Below are positions 16,112 to 23,125 of a DNA stretch of 41,277 bases, piece after piece (the stretch's first letter is position 1; each line of letters begins with the position of its first letter). The position numbers and the translations under genes are program-made. Source of the stretch: Nitrospira sp. CG24C (GTDB taxonomy: Bacteria; Nitrospirota; Nitrospiria; Nitrospirales; Nitrospiraceae); the NCBI GenBank assembly GCA_002869885.2, contig NEWR02000010.1, forward strand, positions 354,029-395,305, given 5' to 3'. The notes under the pieces were generated by a model that saw only the letters and a list, made by a program, of their open reading frames with translations, ran no database searches and was not told the origin of the DNA.

Positions 16112-16318
16112 ATGTACCTCTGCCTCTGTAAGGGAATTACCGATTCGGATATCCGCGAGGCAGGACAAGCCGGCATTGTCATGCCCTGCCAACTCAAAGC
16201 GAAGTTTGGATTGAAAGACCCTGGGTGCTGTGGTCGCTGCTCAAAGAATATTGATGAATTTGCGCAGATCGCAATGAGTGTCCACCAAACACCTTCCTCG
16301 AACGGCGTACGAAGCTAG
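16112..16318 (+). CDS. Bacterioferritin-associated ferredoxin (Bfd)-like [2Fe-2S] protein
   Basis: 68 residues from ATG at 16112, preceded by GGAG. A GTG nine bases further up (16103) is possible. Cys4 and Cys6 (CLC) and Cys40 and Cys43 (CCGRC) give the CxC...CxxC pattern of the Bfd domain, which holds a [2Fe-2S] cluster. An additional Cys39 is adjacent. Bfd binds bacterioferritin and reduces its stored iron so that it can be released. The Fur-box-like palindrome upstream supports an iron-starvation role. No bacterioferritin gene is in the window. The stop overlaps the stop of the convergent flavodoxin gene by four bases, a tight pairing of two redox proteins. Confidence 0.82.
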   Translation: MYLCLCKGITDSDIREAGQAGIVMPCQLKAKFGLKDPGCCGRCSKNIDEFAQIAMSVHQTPSSNGVRS

Positions 16319-16944
16319 GGCAAAGCGCCTCTCTTCATCATCACAGCCACTTCTGCCACGCGCCTGCCTAACGCCTTGGCGTCGGCCAGCTCCTTGTTGT
16401 CGATGCCAGGACTGTCGCCTTCCGTGGTGGCAGATGCACCGAAGGCCCCGCCCCCGCTGACGACAATCATCTGATTCCCCAGCATCGCGGCAAGGATCGT
16501 CAACAGCGTCACTTCCTTCCCACTCGATACCTGACCACCGGTGGCGAAGGCCGCGCCGATCTTATTCTTCATCTTGAAGTCGGGAAATACGCCGAACTTA
16601 AACTGCCAGTTGTCGAAGAAGGTTTTTACCTCGCCCGACATATTCGACCAATAGACGGGTGAGCCGACCACGACTGCATCGGCGGAGAACAAATCGTCCG
16701 CTGTCACCTTGCCGACTCGTTTCAAGATCGCCTCGGCACCGGAGATGCTTTTCACGCCGTCGGCCACCGCTTCGGCCATACGCTCCGTATTGCCTGAGAG
16801 TGAATGATAGGTCACGAGCACCTTCACCAACGGGGACGGCTTATCGGCTGATACCTCGCCGAAGCCCAGCACAAGAAAAAGGGCACACAAAAACAGGGGC
16901 ACTAGGATACGGTTTCGTGAAATAGAGGTGAGGGAGAAAACCAT
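16315..16944 (-). CDS. Flavodoxin/WrbA-like protein with N-terminal signal or anchor
   Basis: 209 residues from ATG at 16944. Residues 10-35 (ILVPLFLCALFLVLGFGEVSA) form a signal peptide or single anchor. The mature domain starts KVLVTYHSLSGNTERMAEAV, the FMN phosphate-binding loop (S-L-S-G-N-T). It then has VVVGSPVYWSNMSGEVKTFF and FATGGQVSSGKEVTLLTIL, like NAD(P)H:quinone oxidoreductase WrbA and related multimeric flavodoxins. These reduce quinones by two electrons. An export signal on a flavodoxin is unusual, because FMN is normally inserted in the cytoplasm. No twin-arginine motif is seen, so membrane anchoring may be likelier than Sec export. A TTG start at 16992 would lengthen it but would hide the signal. 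It is convergent with the Bfd-like gene. Confidence 0.8.
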   Translation of the reverse strand: MVFSLTSISRNRILVPLFLCALFLVLGFGEVSADKPSPLVKVLVTYHSLSGNTERMAEAVADGVKSISGAEAILKRVGKVTADDLFSADAVVVGSPVYWSNMSGEVKTFFDNWQFKFGVFPDFKMKNKIGAAFATGGQVSSGKEVTLLTILAAMLGNQMIVVSGGGAFGASATTEGDSPGIDNKELADAKALGRRVAEVAVMMKRGALP

Positions 16945-16988
16945 CGACTCACAGAGAGAAGGAGACAGCGCACGAGATTGGCACCGCT

Positions 16989-17174
16989 TCAACGACGGAC
17001 GACTTCTTCTTCCATCCGTTCCTCAACGGAGACTTCTGTCAACGTTCCGCGATAGTCACACTTATGACAGCGAACCCGCCATTCTTCGATCCACTTTTCT
17101 TGCACATACGACTGCCGGCACTTCGGGCACACAAACACGCCTTTCACATAATGCACTTTCCGTGTCTCTTTCAT
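16989..17174 (-). CDS. Small zinc-ribbon protein
   Basis: 61 residues from ATG at 17174, with AAGGGGTGGG upstream. Two Cys pairs, CPKC (16-19) and CHKC (36-39), separated by 16 residues form a zinc ribbon. The C-terminus is acidic and ends MEEEVVRR. No signal peptide. Short zinc ribbons bind nucleic acids or proteins; nothing here decides which. It lies 44 bp upstream of the flavodoxin gene in the same direction and may share its transcript. Confidence 0.7.
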   Translation of the reverse strand: MKETRKVHYVKGVFVCPKCRQSYVQEKWIEEWRVRCHKCDYRGTLTEVSVEERMEEEVVRR

Positions 17175-17263
17175 ATACCCACCCCTTGCTTGTTCGGGCC
17201 GAGGATCGCATAGGCGACCGCGCGATTGCAAGATACACGTGGCAGGAGCGGGGCAGTTTCACC

Positions 17264-17485
17264 CTATTGGTGCTGATCGATCCATTTTTTGGCCTTTCCA
17301 AGCGCGATCTCATTCGCCTTTTTTTCTGTGTCCCTGACCTCATGCGATTCACCCTCCAGGGTTTTCATCGGCGCTCGCCCCCCCTCGGAGAGCCATGCCA
17401 GCGCCTTGGGCGACCATTGGTCACCTCCGAGATGTTGAGAACAGGCCTTAATCTTATGATTTTTGTAAGTCACCCACTCAGCCAT
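17264..17485 (-). CDS. Small hypothetical protein
   Basis: 73 residues from ATG at 17485, preceded by GGAGGGCTGAAA, a strong ribosome site. The sequence begins MAEWVTYKNHKIKACSQHLG and continues with Trp-Ser-Pro and Lys/Glu-rich helices. It has one Cys and no signal. I do not recognise a family. It is upstream of the zinc-ribbon gene on the same strand, separated by 89 bp. Confidence 0.6.
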   Translation of the reverse strand: MAEWVTYKNHKIKACSQHLGGDQWSPKALAWLSEGGRAPMKTLEGESHEVRDTEKKANEIALGKAKKWIDQHQ

Positions 17486-17628
17486 TTTCAGCCCTCCTCT
17501 TTATCTCATAGTTTTGTAATCTCAAGGATAACAGATACGAACGATGCATTGCCTAACTCCTCAAACCGGCCTGCGACCCAGGCGACTTCAAACTTGACTC
17601 ACTCCTGGCAGGCCGATAGGATGCCGCC

Positions 17629-18096
17629 GTGCAACGACGCCGACCACTTGTCCTTTTCCTCGTTCTCCTCTTCTCGTTCCCCTGCTATACCCTGGCGGGA
17701 AACGATCCATCCCAGCCAGGGCTGATTGCGATTACCCTCCCGGGAGGCGCCATCATTCAAGCAGAATTGGCCAACACTCCCCAGAAGCGAGCAGAGGGCT
17801 TGATGTACCGCGAACATTTAGCCGATGACCGCGGCATGCTCTTTACGTTCTCGCAAGCAGAGACCTGGGTGTTCTGGATGAAGAACACAAAAATTCCGCT
17901 CGATCTCATCTGGATCAATGAAAAGAAACAGGTCATCCATCTGGAGCAGCGCGTTCCGATCTGCACGAGAACTGACGACAGCTGCCCCCAATACCGGCCC
18001 AACGAAGGCGCACTCTATGTCTTGGAACTCGCAGCTGGCAGAGCGGAGAGTTTGAAACTACAGCGGGGATCGAAACTTCAATTCCAAGTCCCATAG
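17629..18096 (+). CDS. DUF192 family secreted protein
   Basis: 155 residues from a GTG start at 17629. An ATG at 17621 is in another frame. Residues 1-23 are a Sec signal (VLFLVLLFSFPCYTLAG). The mature part has the DUF192 hallmarks: ANTPQKRAEGLMYREHLADD, GMLFTF, WVFWMKNTKIPLDLIWI and a closing LYVLELAAG. The family folds as a small beta structure and is exported; its function is unknown. Two Cys (PICTRTDDSCPQY) may form a disulfide. The stop TAG at 18094-18096 is followed by CAGG and then repeat A2. Confidence 0.88.
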   Translation: MQRRRPLVLFLVLLFSFPCYTLAGNDPSQPGLIAITLPGGAIIQAELANTPQKRAEGLMYREHLADDRGMLFTFSQAETWVFWMKNTKIPLDLIWINEKKQVIHLEQRVPICTRTDDSCPQYRPNEGALYVLELAAGRAESLKLQRGSKLQFQVP

Positions 18097-18110
18097 CAGG
18101 CTCCCCTCAC

Positions 18111-18243
18111 GCAGGACGCTCAAAAAGTTCGTCCAGCAAGGCCGCAGGCGAGTTGAAACCGGAGGCGTACCCTCTGGGGTACGTTGAGGATTTCGACGAG
18201 TCGAGAACGAAGCTGGCGGAATTTTTCAGCGTCCTGCTAGCTA
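18111..18243 (-). repeat. Family A element, copy A2
   Basis: A full copy with arms GCAGGACGCTCAAAAAGTTC and GCGGAATTTTTCAGCGTCCT and central hairpin GTACCCTCTGGGGTAC. It differs from A3 (18407) at only about two positions. On the minus strand it follows the stop of the duplicated rel 3' end, with an extra CTAG at the junction. Confidence 0.88.
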
Positions 18244-18397
18244 GGACCGTTCTTGCCAGGCCCTCATCCGCCTTGCCGTAATGACCCCCTCCACACGTTC
18301 AACAGCTTTGAGCACTTGATCGAGATGGCGGGTATCTGAAATTTCTACGACAAAATCCAGCACAGCTTTTTGATCCTCCCGCGTCGTGATCTCCGCA
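18241..18397 (-). pseudogene. Duplicated 3' end of rel (ACT-domain fragment)
   Basis: About 150 bp align with the end of the intact rel gene (18535-18690) with about 19 differences by my count (near 87% identity). The fragment still reads in frame to a stop: its last residues RRMRAWQERS are identical, and upstream differences are conservative (Val/Ile, Leu/Ile, Asp/Glu, His/Arg). Most changes are silent. It has no start of its own and is cut off abruptly where A3 begins. With A2 and A3 it fills the 435-bp interval between DUF192 and rel. Confidence 0.85.
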
Positions 18398-18406
18398 TCC
18401 CCTCAC

Positions 18407-18534
18407 GCAGGACGCTCAAAAAGTTCGTCCAGCAAGGCCGCAGGCGAGTTGAAACCGGAGGCGTACCCTCTGGGTACGTTGAGGATTTCGACGAGTCGAG
18501 AACGAAGCTGGCGGACTTTTTCAGCGTCCTGCTA
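18407..18534 (-). repeat. Family A element, copy A3
   Basis: A full copy with arms GCAGGACGCTCAAAAAGTTC and GGCGGACTTTTTCAGCGTCC and central hairpin GTACCCTCTGGGTAC. Its last three bases are the stop codon TAG of rel. Confidence 0.88.
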
Positions 18535-20712
18535 AGAGCGTTCTTGCCAGGCCCTCATCCGCCGTGCCGTAATCACTCCATCCACACGCTCAACCGCTTT
18601 GATTACCTGATCGATGTGGTGGGTATCTGACACTTCTACGACAAAATCCAGCACAGCCTTCTGATCCTCCCTCGTCGCGATCTCGGCACGGCTGATGTTG
18701 GCATGGCATTCCGCAATCGCAGAAGACACCTTCGCCAAGACCCCGGTCTTATCGACGGCGACAATGGACATCTTGACCGAGTGCGTACTGGGTGTGGCAG
18801 CATCCCATTCCACCTCTACCAGCCGTTCCCTGTCATAGTCCAGCGCCTCGAGATTCGGACAATCGACAGCATGGATCGTCAGGCCGCGGCCACGAGTAAT
18901 ATATCCGAGGATGCGGTCGCCTGGCACAGGGTGGCAACAGCGCGACAGCTGCATCAGTAAATCCCGAGACCCCTTGACCTGTACGCCTGTGCCGTCGCTC
19001 TTCCCACCGACCGCCTTACGTGCAGCAGGAGGTTCCGGGGCCGGGGCCGGCGTCCCAGGTGACGGAGCGGTGAGTTTGCCGATCACCTGCGACGTCGCCA
19101 CACGGCCGAACCCGACTGCCGCAGCCAATTCGTCAATACTGTCGAATCCCGATTGACGAGCAGCTTCTAACAGCTCCGCCGATTTGAACATCCTGGCCGG
19201 CGCCATCCCCTGACGGCGGAACTCCGACTCCAGTAAACGGCGGCCGATCTCGATACTGCGCTTCTGCTCTTCGAGTTTGATCCAGTGTTTGATCTTCGTC
19301 TTTGCGCGCGAGGTACGGACGAACTTCAACCAGTCCTTGTGAGGCGATTGTGTGGGAGATGTCAGAATTTCCACCGTATCCCCACTGGCCAGTTGATGCT
19401 TGAGCGGCACGATCTTCCCGTCCACCTTGGCCCCGACACAATGGTCTCCGACCTGGGTATGAATCGCGAATGCAAAATCGACGGGAGTCGATCCTCTCGG
19501 TAACTCTTTCACAATCCCTTTGGGCGTGAACACATAGACCACATCGTGAAAGAGGTCGAGTTTCACCGAGTCCATGAACTGCCGGTTATCCGTCAAGTCT
19601 TCATGCCATTCGACGAATTGGTGGAGCCAGCCGAAGGCCTTGCTGTCACGATCTGCCACCTGTCCCTGTTCTTTATACTTCCAATGGGCAGCGATGCCGT
19701 GTTCGGCGATACGATGCATCTCTTCTGTGCGAATTTGGAATTCGACGTGCTCCCCCTTCGGGCCCACCACCGTCGTATGTAAAGACTGATAGAGATTGGA
19801 CTTTGGAATTGCGATGTAGTCTTTGAAACGCCCCGGTACGGGCCGCCAGACCGAGTGAATCACCCCGAGCACGGCATAACAGTTCATCTTGCTATCGGTC
19901 ACGATCCGCAGCGCAGTCAGGTCGTAGACCTCTTCAAACGTAATCGACTGCTTATTCATCTTTTGGTAAATGCCGTAGAGATGTTTAGGCCGACCGTAGA
20001 CATGTCCGATCAACCCGTTTTCTTGCATGGTCTTATGCACGAGCTGGCTGACTTCATCGATATACTGCTGCCGATCCTCGTCCCGTTTTGCCACACGGAC
20101 ACGTAACGTCTCGTAGACCTCAGGTTTGAGGTGCTTGAGGCAGAGATCCTCAAGCTCATTCTTGATCCACCCGATTCCCAGGCGGTTCGCCAGCGGCGCA
20201 TAGATCTCCAACGTCTCCTGGGCGATCTCCTGCCGCTTAGGTGCGCTGAGATGCTCTAAGGTCCGCATGTTGTGCAGCCGGTCGGCGAGCTTGATGAGGA
20301 CGACCCGGATATCGTCCGCCATCGACAGCACCATCTTGCGGAAATTCTCGGCCTGTTTTTCTTCGTAGCTTCGAAACGTGATCTTGCCGATCTTGGTCAC
20401 CCCATCAACCAGATGCACGACGTCTTTTCCGAACTCTCTTTCGAGTTCAGCAGGCGTGGCAACCGTATCTTCCAGGGTATCGTGCAGCAGCGCTGCGACG
20501 ATCGCGGTGACATCTGTTTTGAGCGAGGTCAGGACTCCGGCGACGGCGATGGGATGCTGAAGGTAGGGTTCTCCGGACCGACGAAGTTGTCCTTCATGCG
20601 CTTTCGCAGAAAACTCGTAGGCCTTGCGAACTAAGCCGAGGTCGGCATCGGCATGATAACTTCTGATTCGATCCAGCAGTTGGTCGAGGTCTGTGACAGT
20701 TTGGTACACCAT
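18532..20712 (-). CDS. rel: Bifunctional (p)ppGpp synthetase/hydrolase, Rel/SpoT type
   Basis: 726 residues. The enzyme makes (p)ppGpp from ATP and GTP/GDP and breaks it down, setting the stringent response. The HD hydrolase domain is intact: His53, His77-Asp78 and Glu81-Asp82 in LLHDTLEDT. The synthetase domain has YDLTALRIV (Asp264) and RFKDYIAIPKSNLYQSLHTT; RFKD (295-298) is the form of bifunctional enzymes rather than of RelA. A TGS domain (about 390-450), a Cys-rich zinc segment (SRCCHPVPGD) and a C-terminal ACT domain follow. ATG at 20712 lies 15 bp after the recJ stop, suggesting a recJ-rel operon. The stop TAG is the boundary of repeat A3, beyond which lies a second, diverged copy of the 3' end. 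Confidence 0.95.
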   Translation of the reverse strand: MVYQTVTDLDQLLDRIRSYHADADLGLVRKAYEFSAKAHEGQLRRSGEPYLQHPIAVAGVLTSLKTDVTAIVAALLHDTLEDTVATPAELEREFGKDVVHLVDGVTKIGKITFRSYEEKQAENFRKMVLSMADDIRVVLIKLADRLHNMRTLEHLSAPKRQEIAQETLEIYAPLANRLGIGWIKNELEDLCLKHLKPEVYETLRVRVAKRDEDRQQYIDEVSQLVHKTMQENGLIGHVYGRPKHLYGIYQKMNKQSITFEEVYDLTALRIVTDSKMNCYAVLGVIHSVWRPVPGRFKDYIAIPKSNLYQSLHTTVVGPKGEHVEFQIRTEEMHRIAEHGIAAHWKYKEQGQVADRDSKAFGWLHQFVEWHEDLTDNRQFMDSVKLDLFHDVVYVFTPKGIVKELPRGSTPVDFAFAIHTQVGDHCVGAKVDGKIVPLKHQLASGDTVEILTSPTQSPHKDWLKFVRTSRAKTKIKHWIKLEEQKRSIEIGRRLLESEFRRQGMAPARMFKSAELLEAARQSGFDSIDELAAAVGFGRVATSQVIGKLTAPSPGTPAPAPEPPAARKAVGGKSDGTGVQVKGSRDLLMQLSRCCHPVPGDRILGYITRGRGLTIHAVDCPNLEALDYDRERLVEVEWDAATPSTHSVKMSIVAVDKTGVLAKVSSAIAECHANISRAEIATREDQKAVLDFVVEVSDTHHIDQVIKAVERVDGVITARRMRAWQERS

Positions 20713-20727
20713 GATTCACTCACTTAC

Positions 20728-22425
20728 CTACTCACTCACGCTCGGTCGAACATCGCGAATGCGAAGCTGAATCCGGTCACGGCCGTTCCAGTGGTTCAAT
20801 TCGGGAGTGAAGGCCAGATCGACCGGGGCGCGCAACGGAATGCCCCGCTCCAGCAACGACTTCATGCCGAACCCGATACTATCGAACGGCAGTGATGTCC
20901 CTTGCCGCACGGTCATTTTCAGATGTTTTTCGCCAACCGTACGTGAATCCATGACTTCAAGACGGGTCACCGCAAACGTGGGCTCCGGATTACCCGCGCC
21001 GAACGGATGCAGTGAACCGATTTCCCTGAGCAACTGCAGATTCACTTCGTCCAGACGCACTTCAGCGTCAACGTTCAGCGTTGGAACCTTGGCGCCATCG
21101 TGGGTCCATCCGGCCACCACATCGGAAAATTTGGCGCGAAACTCGTCGATCCTGGACTCGCGAACCGTCACACCAGCGGCGCTCGGATGCCCGCCAAAGG
21201 CCTCCAACAGCTCTCGACAAGACGCCAATCCTTGATAGAGATCAAACCCACCGATCGTCCGCGCTGAGCCTTTGGCGATACCCTGTTCATTGATGGACAT
21301 GACAATCGCCGGGCGCTGAAACCGGTCGACCAAACGCGCCGCGACGATACCGACCACTCCGAGGTGCCAATGCCGGGAAGCCAGCACAAGTGCTGGCGGC
21401 GCTTCGCCATCCTTCAACGAGGCCAGCGCCTCCGCCATGATATCCACTTCGATGCGCTGCCGTTCACGATTGAGTTGCTCAAGCCGGTCTGCCAATCGTT
21501 GCGCCTCGGCCGGGTCGTCGGTCGTCAACAACCGCACACCCAGCATGGCATCGTCCAATCGCCCTGCGGCATTGATACGCGGCGCCAGTTTATAGGCGAT
21601 CGTTTCCGCCGTGCAATCCTGTGTCACGCCCGCCACCTGCTTCAGCGCACGAACACCGCAGCGCGCACCACGCGACAACTGGACCAATCCTTCACGCACA
21701 AACCTTCGATTCTCATCGTGTAAAGGAACGACGTCGGCAACCGTCGCCAACGCCACGAGATCGAGCAATGACTCCAGCGGTACCCCGGCAACCCCGTAGC
21801 GCAGCTGATAGGCCTGTGCCACCTTGTAGGCCAGTGCCGCGGAACAGAGACCGAGAAAAGGGTAACGAGAGCCGGTTCGATGGGGATTGAGTACCGCCAC
21901 AGCCGGCGGCACGTCTTCATCGGTCTGGTGATGATCCGTCACCACCACATCCATACCGAGTCTAGCCGCCAATGCGATTTCTTTGTGCGAGGTCGTGCCG
22001 CAATCGGACGTCACCAACAATGCGATACCCTCATCATGCAGGCGCTGCACGGCGCCGAGGTTGAGTCCGTAGCCTTCGCGGAGTCGATGCGGAACATAGG
22101 CGCGAACCTGTGCGTCCAACCCGCCAAAGAACGACAGATAGACGCTTGTCGCCGTAATCCCATCGACATCGTAATCGCCGTAAAAACAGATCGGCTCCTG
22201 AGTCGTGACGGCGCGATGCAACCGTTCGACCGCCTGGTCCATGTCGGGAATCAAAAATGGATCGTGAGGCGTCTGCATCGACATCCATGACGTGGCCTCA
22301 TCCGGTGTAGTCACGCCTCGGGCCAAAAACAACGATGCAGTGGCTGGAGAAATTGAGAGGGCCTGAGCTAACGAAGCCCGCTGAGATAGATTGATATCAC
22401 GGAAGACCCAGAGCCTTGACTTCAT
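20728..22425 (-). CDS. recJ: Single-strand-specific exonuclease RecJ
   Basis: 565 residues from ATG at 22425. RecJ degrades single-stranded DNA 5' to 3' in RecF-pathway recombination and mismatch repair. DHH-family metal motifs are present: DYDVDG (84-89), SDCGTT (140-145) and VTDHHQ (163-167), with the DHHA1 domain later (FGGHPSAAGVTV) and an OB-like C-terminal region. The length is usual. It is followed after 15 bp by rel on the same strand. Upstream is a 273-bp gap to pup filled by repeats C3 and B2. Confidence 0.95.
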   Translation of the reverse strand: MKSRLWVFRDINLSQRASLAQALSISPATASLFLARGVTTPDEATSWMSMQTPHDPFLIPDMDQAVERLHRAVTTQEPICFYGDYDVDGITATSVYLSFFGGLDAQVRAYVPHRLREGYGLNLGAVQRLHDEGIALLVTSDCGTTSHKEIALAARLGMDVVVTDHHQTDEDVPPAVAVLNPHRTGSRYPFLGLCSAALAYKVAQAYQLRYGVAGVPLESLLDLVALATVADVVPLHDENRRFVREGLVQLSRGARCGVRALKQVAGVTQDCTAETIAYKLAPRINAAGRLDDAMLGVRLLTTDDPAEAQRLADRLEQLNRERQRIEVDIMAEALASLKDGEAPPALVLASRHWHLGVVGIVAARLVDRFQRPAIVMSINEQGIAKGSARTIGGFDLYQGLASCRELLEAFGGHPSAAGVTVRESRIDEFRAKFSDVVAGWTHDGAKVPTLNVDAEVRLDEVNLQLLREIGSLHPFGAGNPEPTFAVTRLEVMDSRTVGEKHLKMTVRQGTSLPFDSIGFGMKSLLERGIPLRAPVDLAFTPELNHWNGRDRIQLRIRDVRPSVSE

Positions 22426-22510
22426 GTGGGCCTCTTGATGATTTGAAGCTAACTATCTGAGAATTAAAGGGATACTAGTCCTTAAGCCCCGCGTTGTCAA
22501 ACTGACGGGA

Positions 22511-22540
22511 CGGGTTGATCTGGTTCATTTGGTTTGTTCT
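22511..22540. repeat. Half copy of family C (C3) fused to family B
   Basis: It reads GGGTTGATCTGGTTCATTTG then GTTTGTTCTGG and continues directly into B2. Only one arm is present. It lies upstream of recJ and downstream of pup. Confidence 0.65.
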
Positions 22541-22644
22541 GGTAACTACTCAGGTAGATAGGCTGAAGGTGTTCAGGCTGAAGGTCGGAGTTCCGAACAC
22601 TTCCAGGCTGAGCACCTGAGTACTTACCAGCATTCTGCTAGACA
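22541..22644 (-). repeat. Family B element copy B2 joined to a family A end module
   Basis: The outer arms are GGTAACTACTCAGGTAG and CACCTGAGTACTTACC. The inner part has GGCTGAAGGTGTTCAGGCTG and GTTCCGAACACTTCCAGGC. Directly after comes CAGCATTCTGCTAG, the family A end; on the minus strand this reads TAGCAGAATGCTGG, lying 57 bases after the pup stop. Confidence 0.8.
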
Positions 22645-22698
22645 CTGGAGCGAGGTAAGGAGGGAAAAGAAGGGAGTAGATCCACCTGACTACTGAGG

Positions 22699-22896
22699 CT
22701 ACTCCCCCCCTTTTTGCACGTAGTTCTTGACGAATTCTTCGGCGTTCGTTTCGAGCACGTCGTCGATTTCATCGACCAGCTTATCGATGTCTTCTTTCAA
22801 CTTTTTCCCGGCTTCGACGACCTTCGGATTGGCCTTGACCTCTTCCTTCCCCTGAGGCTCCCGCCTGGGTTCCTGCTTGCGCTCCTGTTTCTCCAT
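22699..22896 (-). CDS. pup: Prokaryotic ubiquitin-like protein Pup
   Basis: 65 residues from ATG at 22896 with an excellent GGGAGGTG site. The N-terminus is disordered and rich in Lys, Glu, Arg and Gln. The C-terminal third contains DKLVDEIDDVLETNAEEF and ends YVQKGGE. This closely matches actinobacterial Pup, where the LDEIDDVLE helix binds the Mpa/ARC ATPase and the last residue is attached to substrate lysines by PafA. Here the last residue is Glu, so deamidation by Dop is not needed before ligation (Mycobacterium encodes Gln). Nitrospira are known to carry a Pup-proteasome system thought to come from Actinobacteria. No dop, pafA, mpa or prcBA lies nearby, so pup is separated from its usual cluster. 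Confidence 0.93.
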   Translation of the reverse strand: MEKQERKQEPRREPQGKEEVKANPKVVEAGKKLKEDIDKLVDEIDDVLETNAEEFVKNYVQKGGE

Positions 22897-22961
22897 CCGA
22901 GCACCTCCCGTGATTCTGGGAAACTCTCGTGGGTCAGCTACCAGCGTGATCCCGTACGGTC

Positions 22962-22991
22962 ACCTTACTCCACGATTCTTTTAGCCGTCAA
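22962..22991 (-). promoter_or_regulatory. Possible promoter of pup
   Basis: On the minus strand TTGACG (22991-22986) and TAAGGT (22967-22962) have an 18-base spacer. The same -10 hexamer appears in the proposed smbP promoter. The start would lie about 60 bases upstream of the pup ATG. Confidence 0.4.
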
Positions 22992-23030
22992 GACAAGGCA
23001 ACATTCGTGAAGCATATCTCGCAAGGATAC

Positions 23031-23113
23031 GAGCGTATGGCAAATGGCTTATAGCAAAGACGCCCCCTCATCATTCCGGACCATACGCTATTGGCTATAC
23101 GCCATATGCTCTG
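23031..23113. repeat. Palindromic element, family F, downstream of hppA
   Basis: The left arm GAGCGTATGGCAAATGGC and TTATAGC and the right arm GCTATTGGCTATACGCCATA with TGCTC form an imperfect inverted repeat. On the minus strand it follows the hppA stop after CGAGACGCGG. One copy is seen here. Confidence 0.65.
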
Positions 23114-23125
23114 TTCCGCGTCTCG

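Noticed and set aside
18111..18534. Family A repeats as integron attC sites
   Set aside because: They follow stop codons and are palindromic, but I see no GTTRRRY/RYYYAAC core sites at the ends and no integrase in the window.
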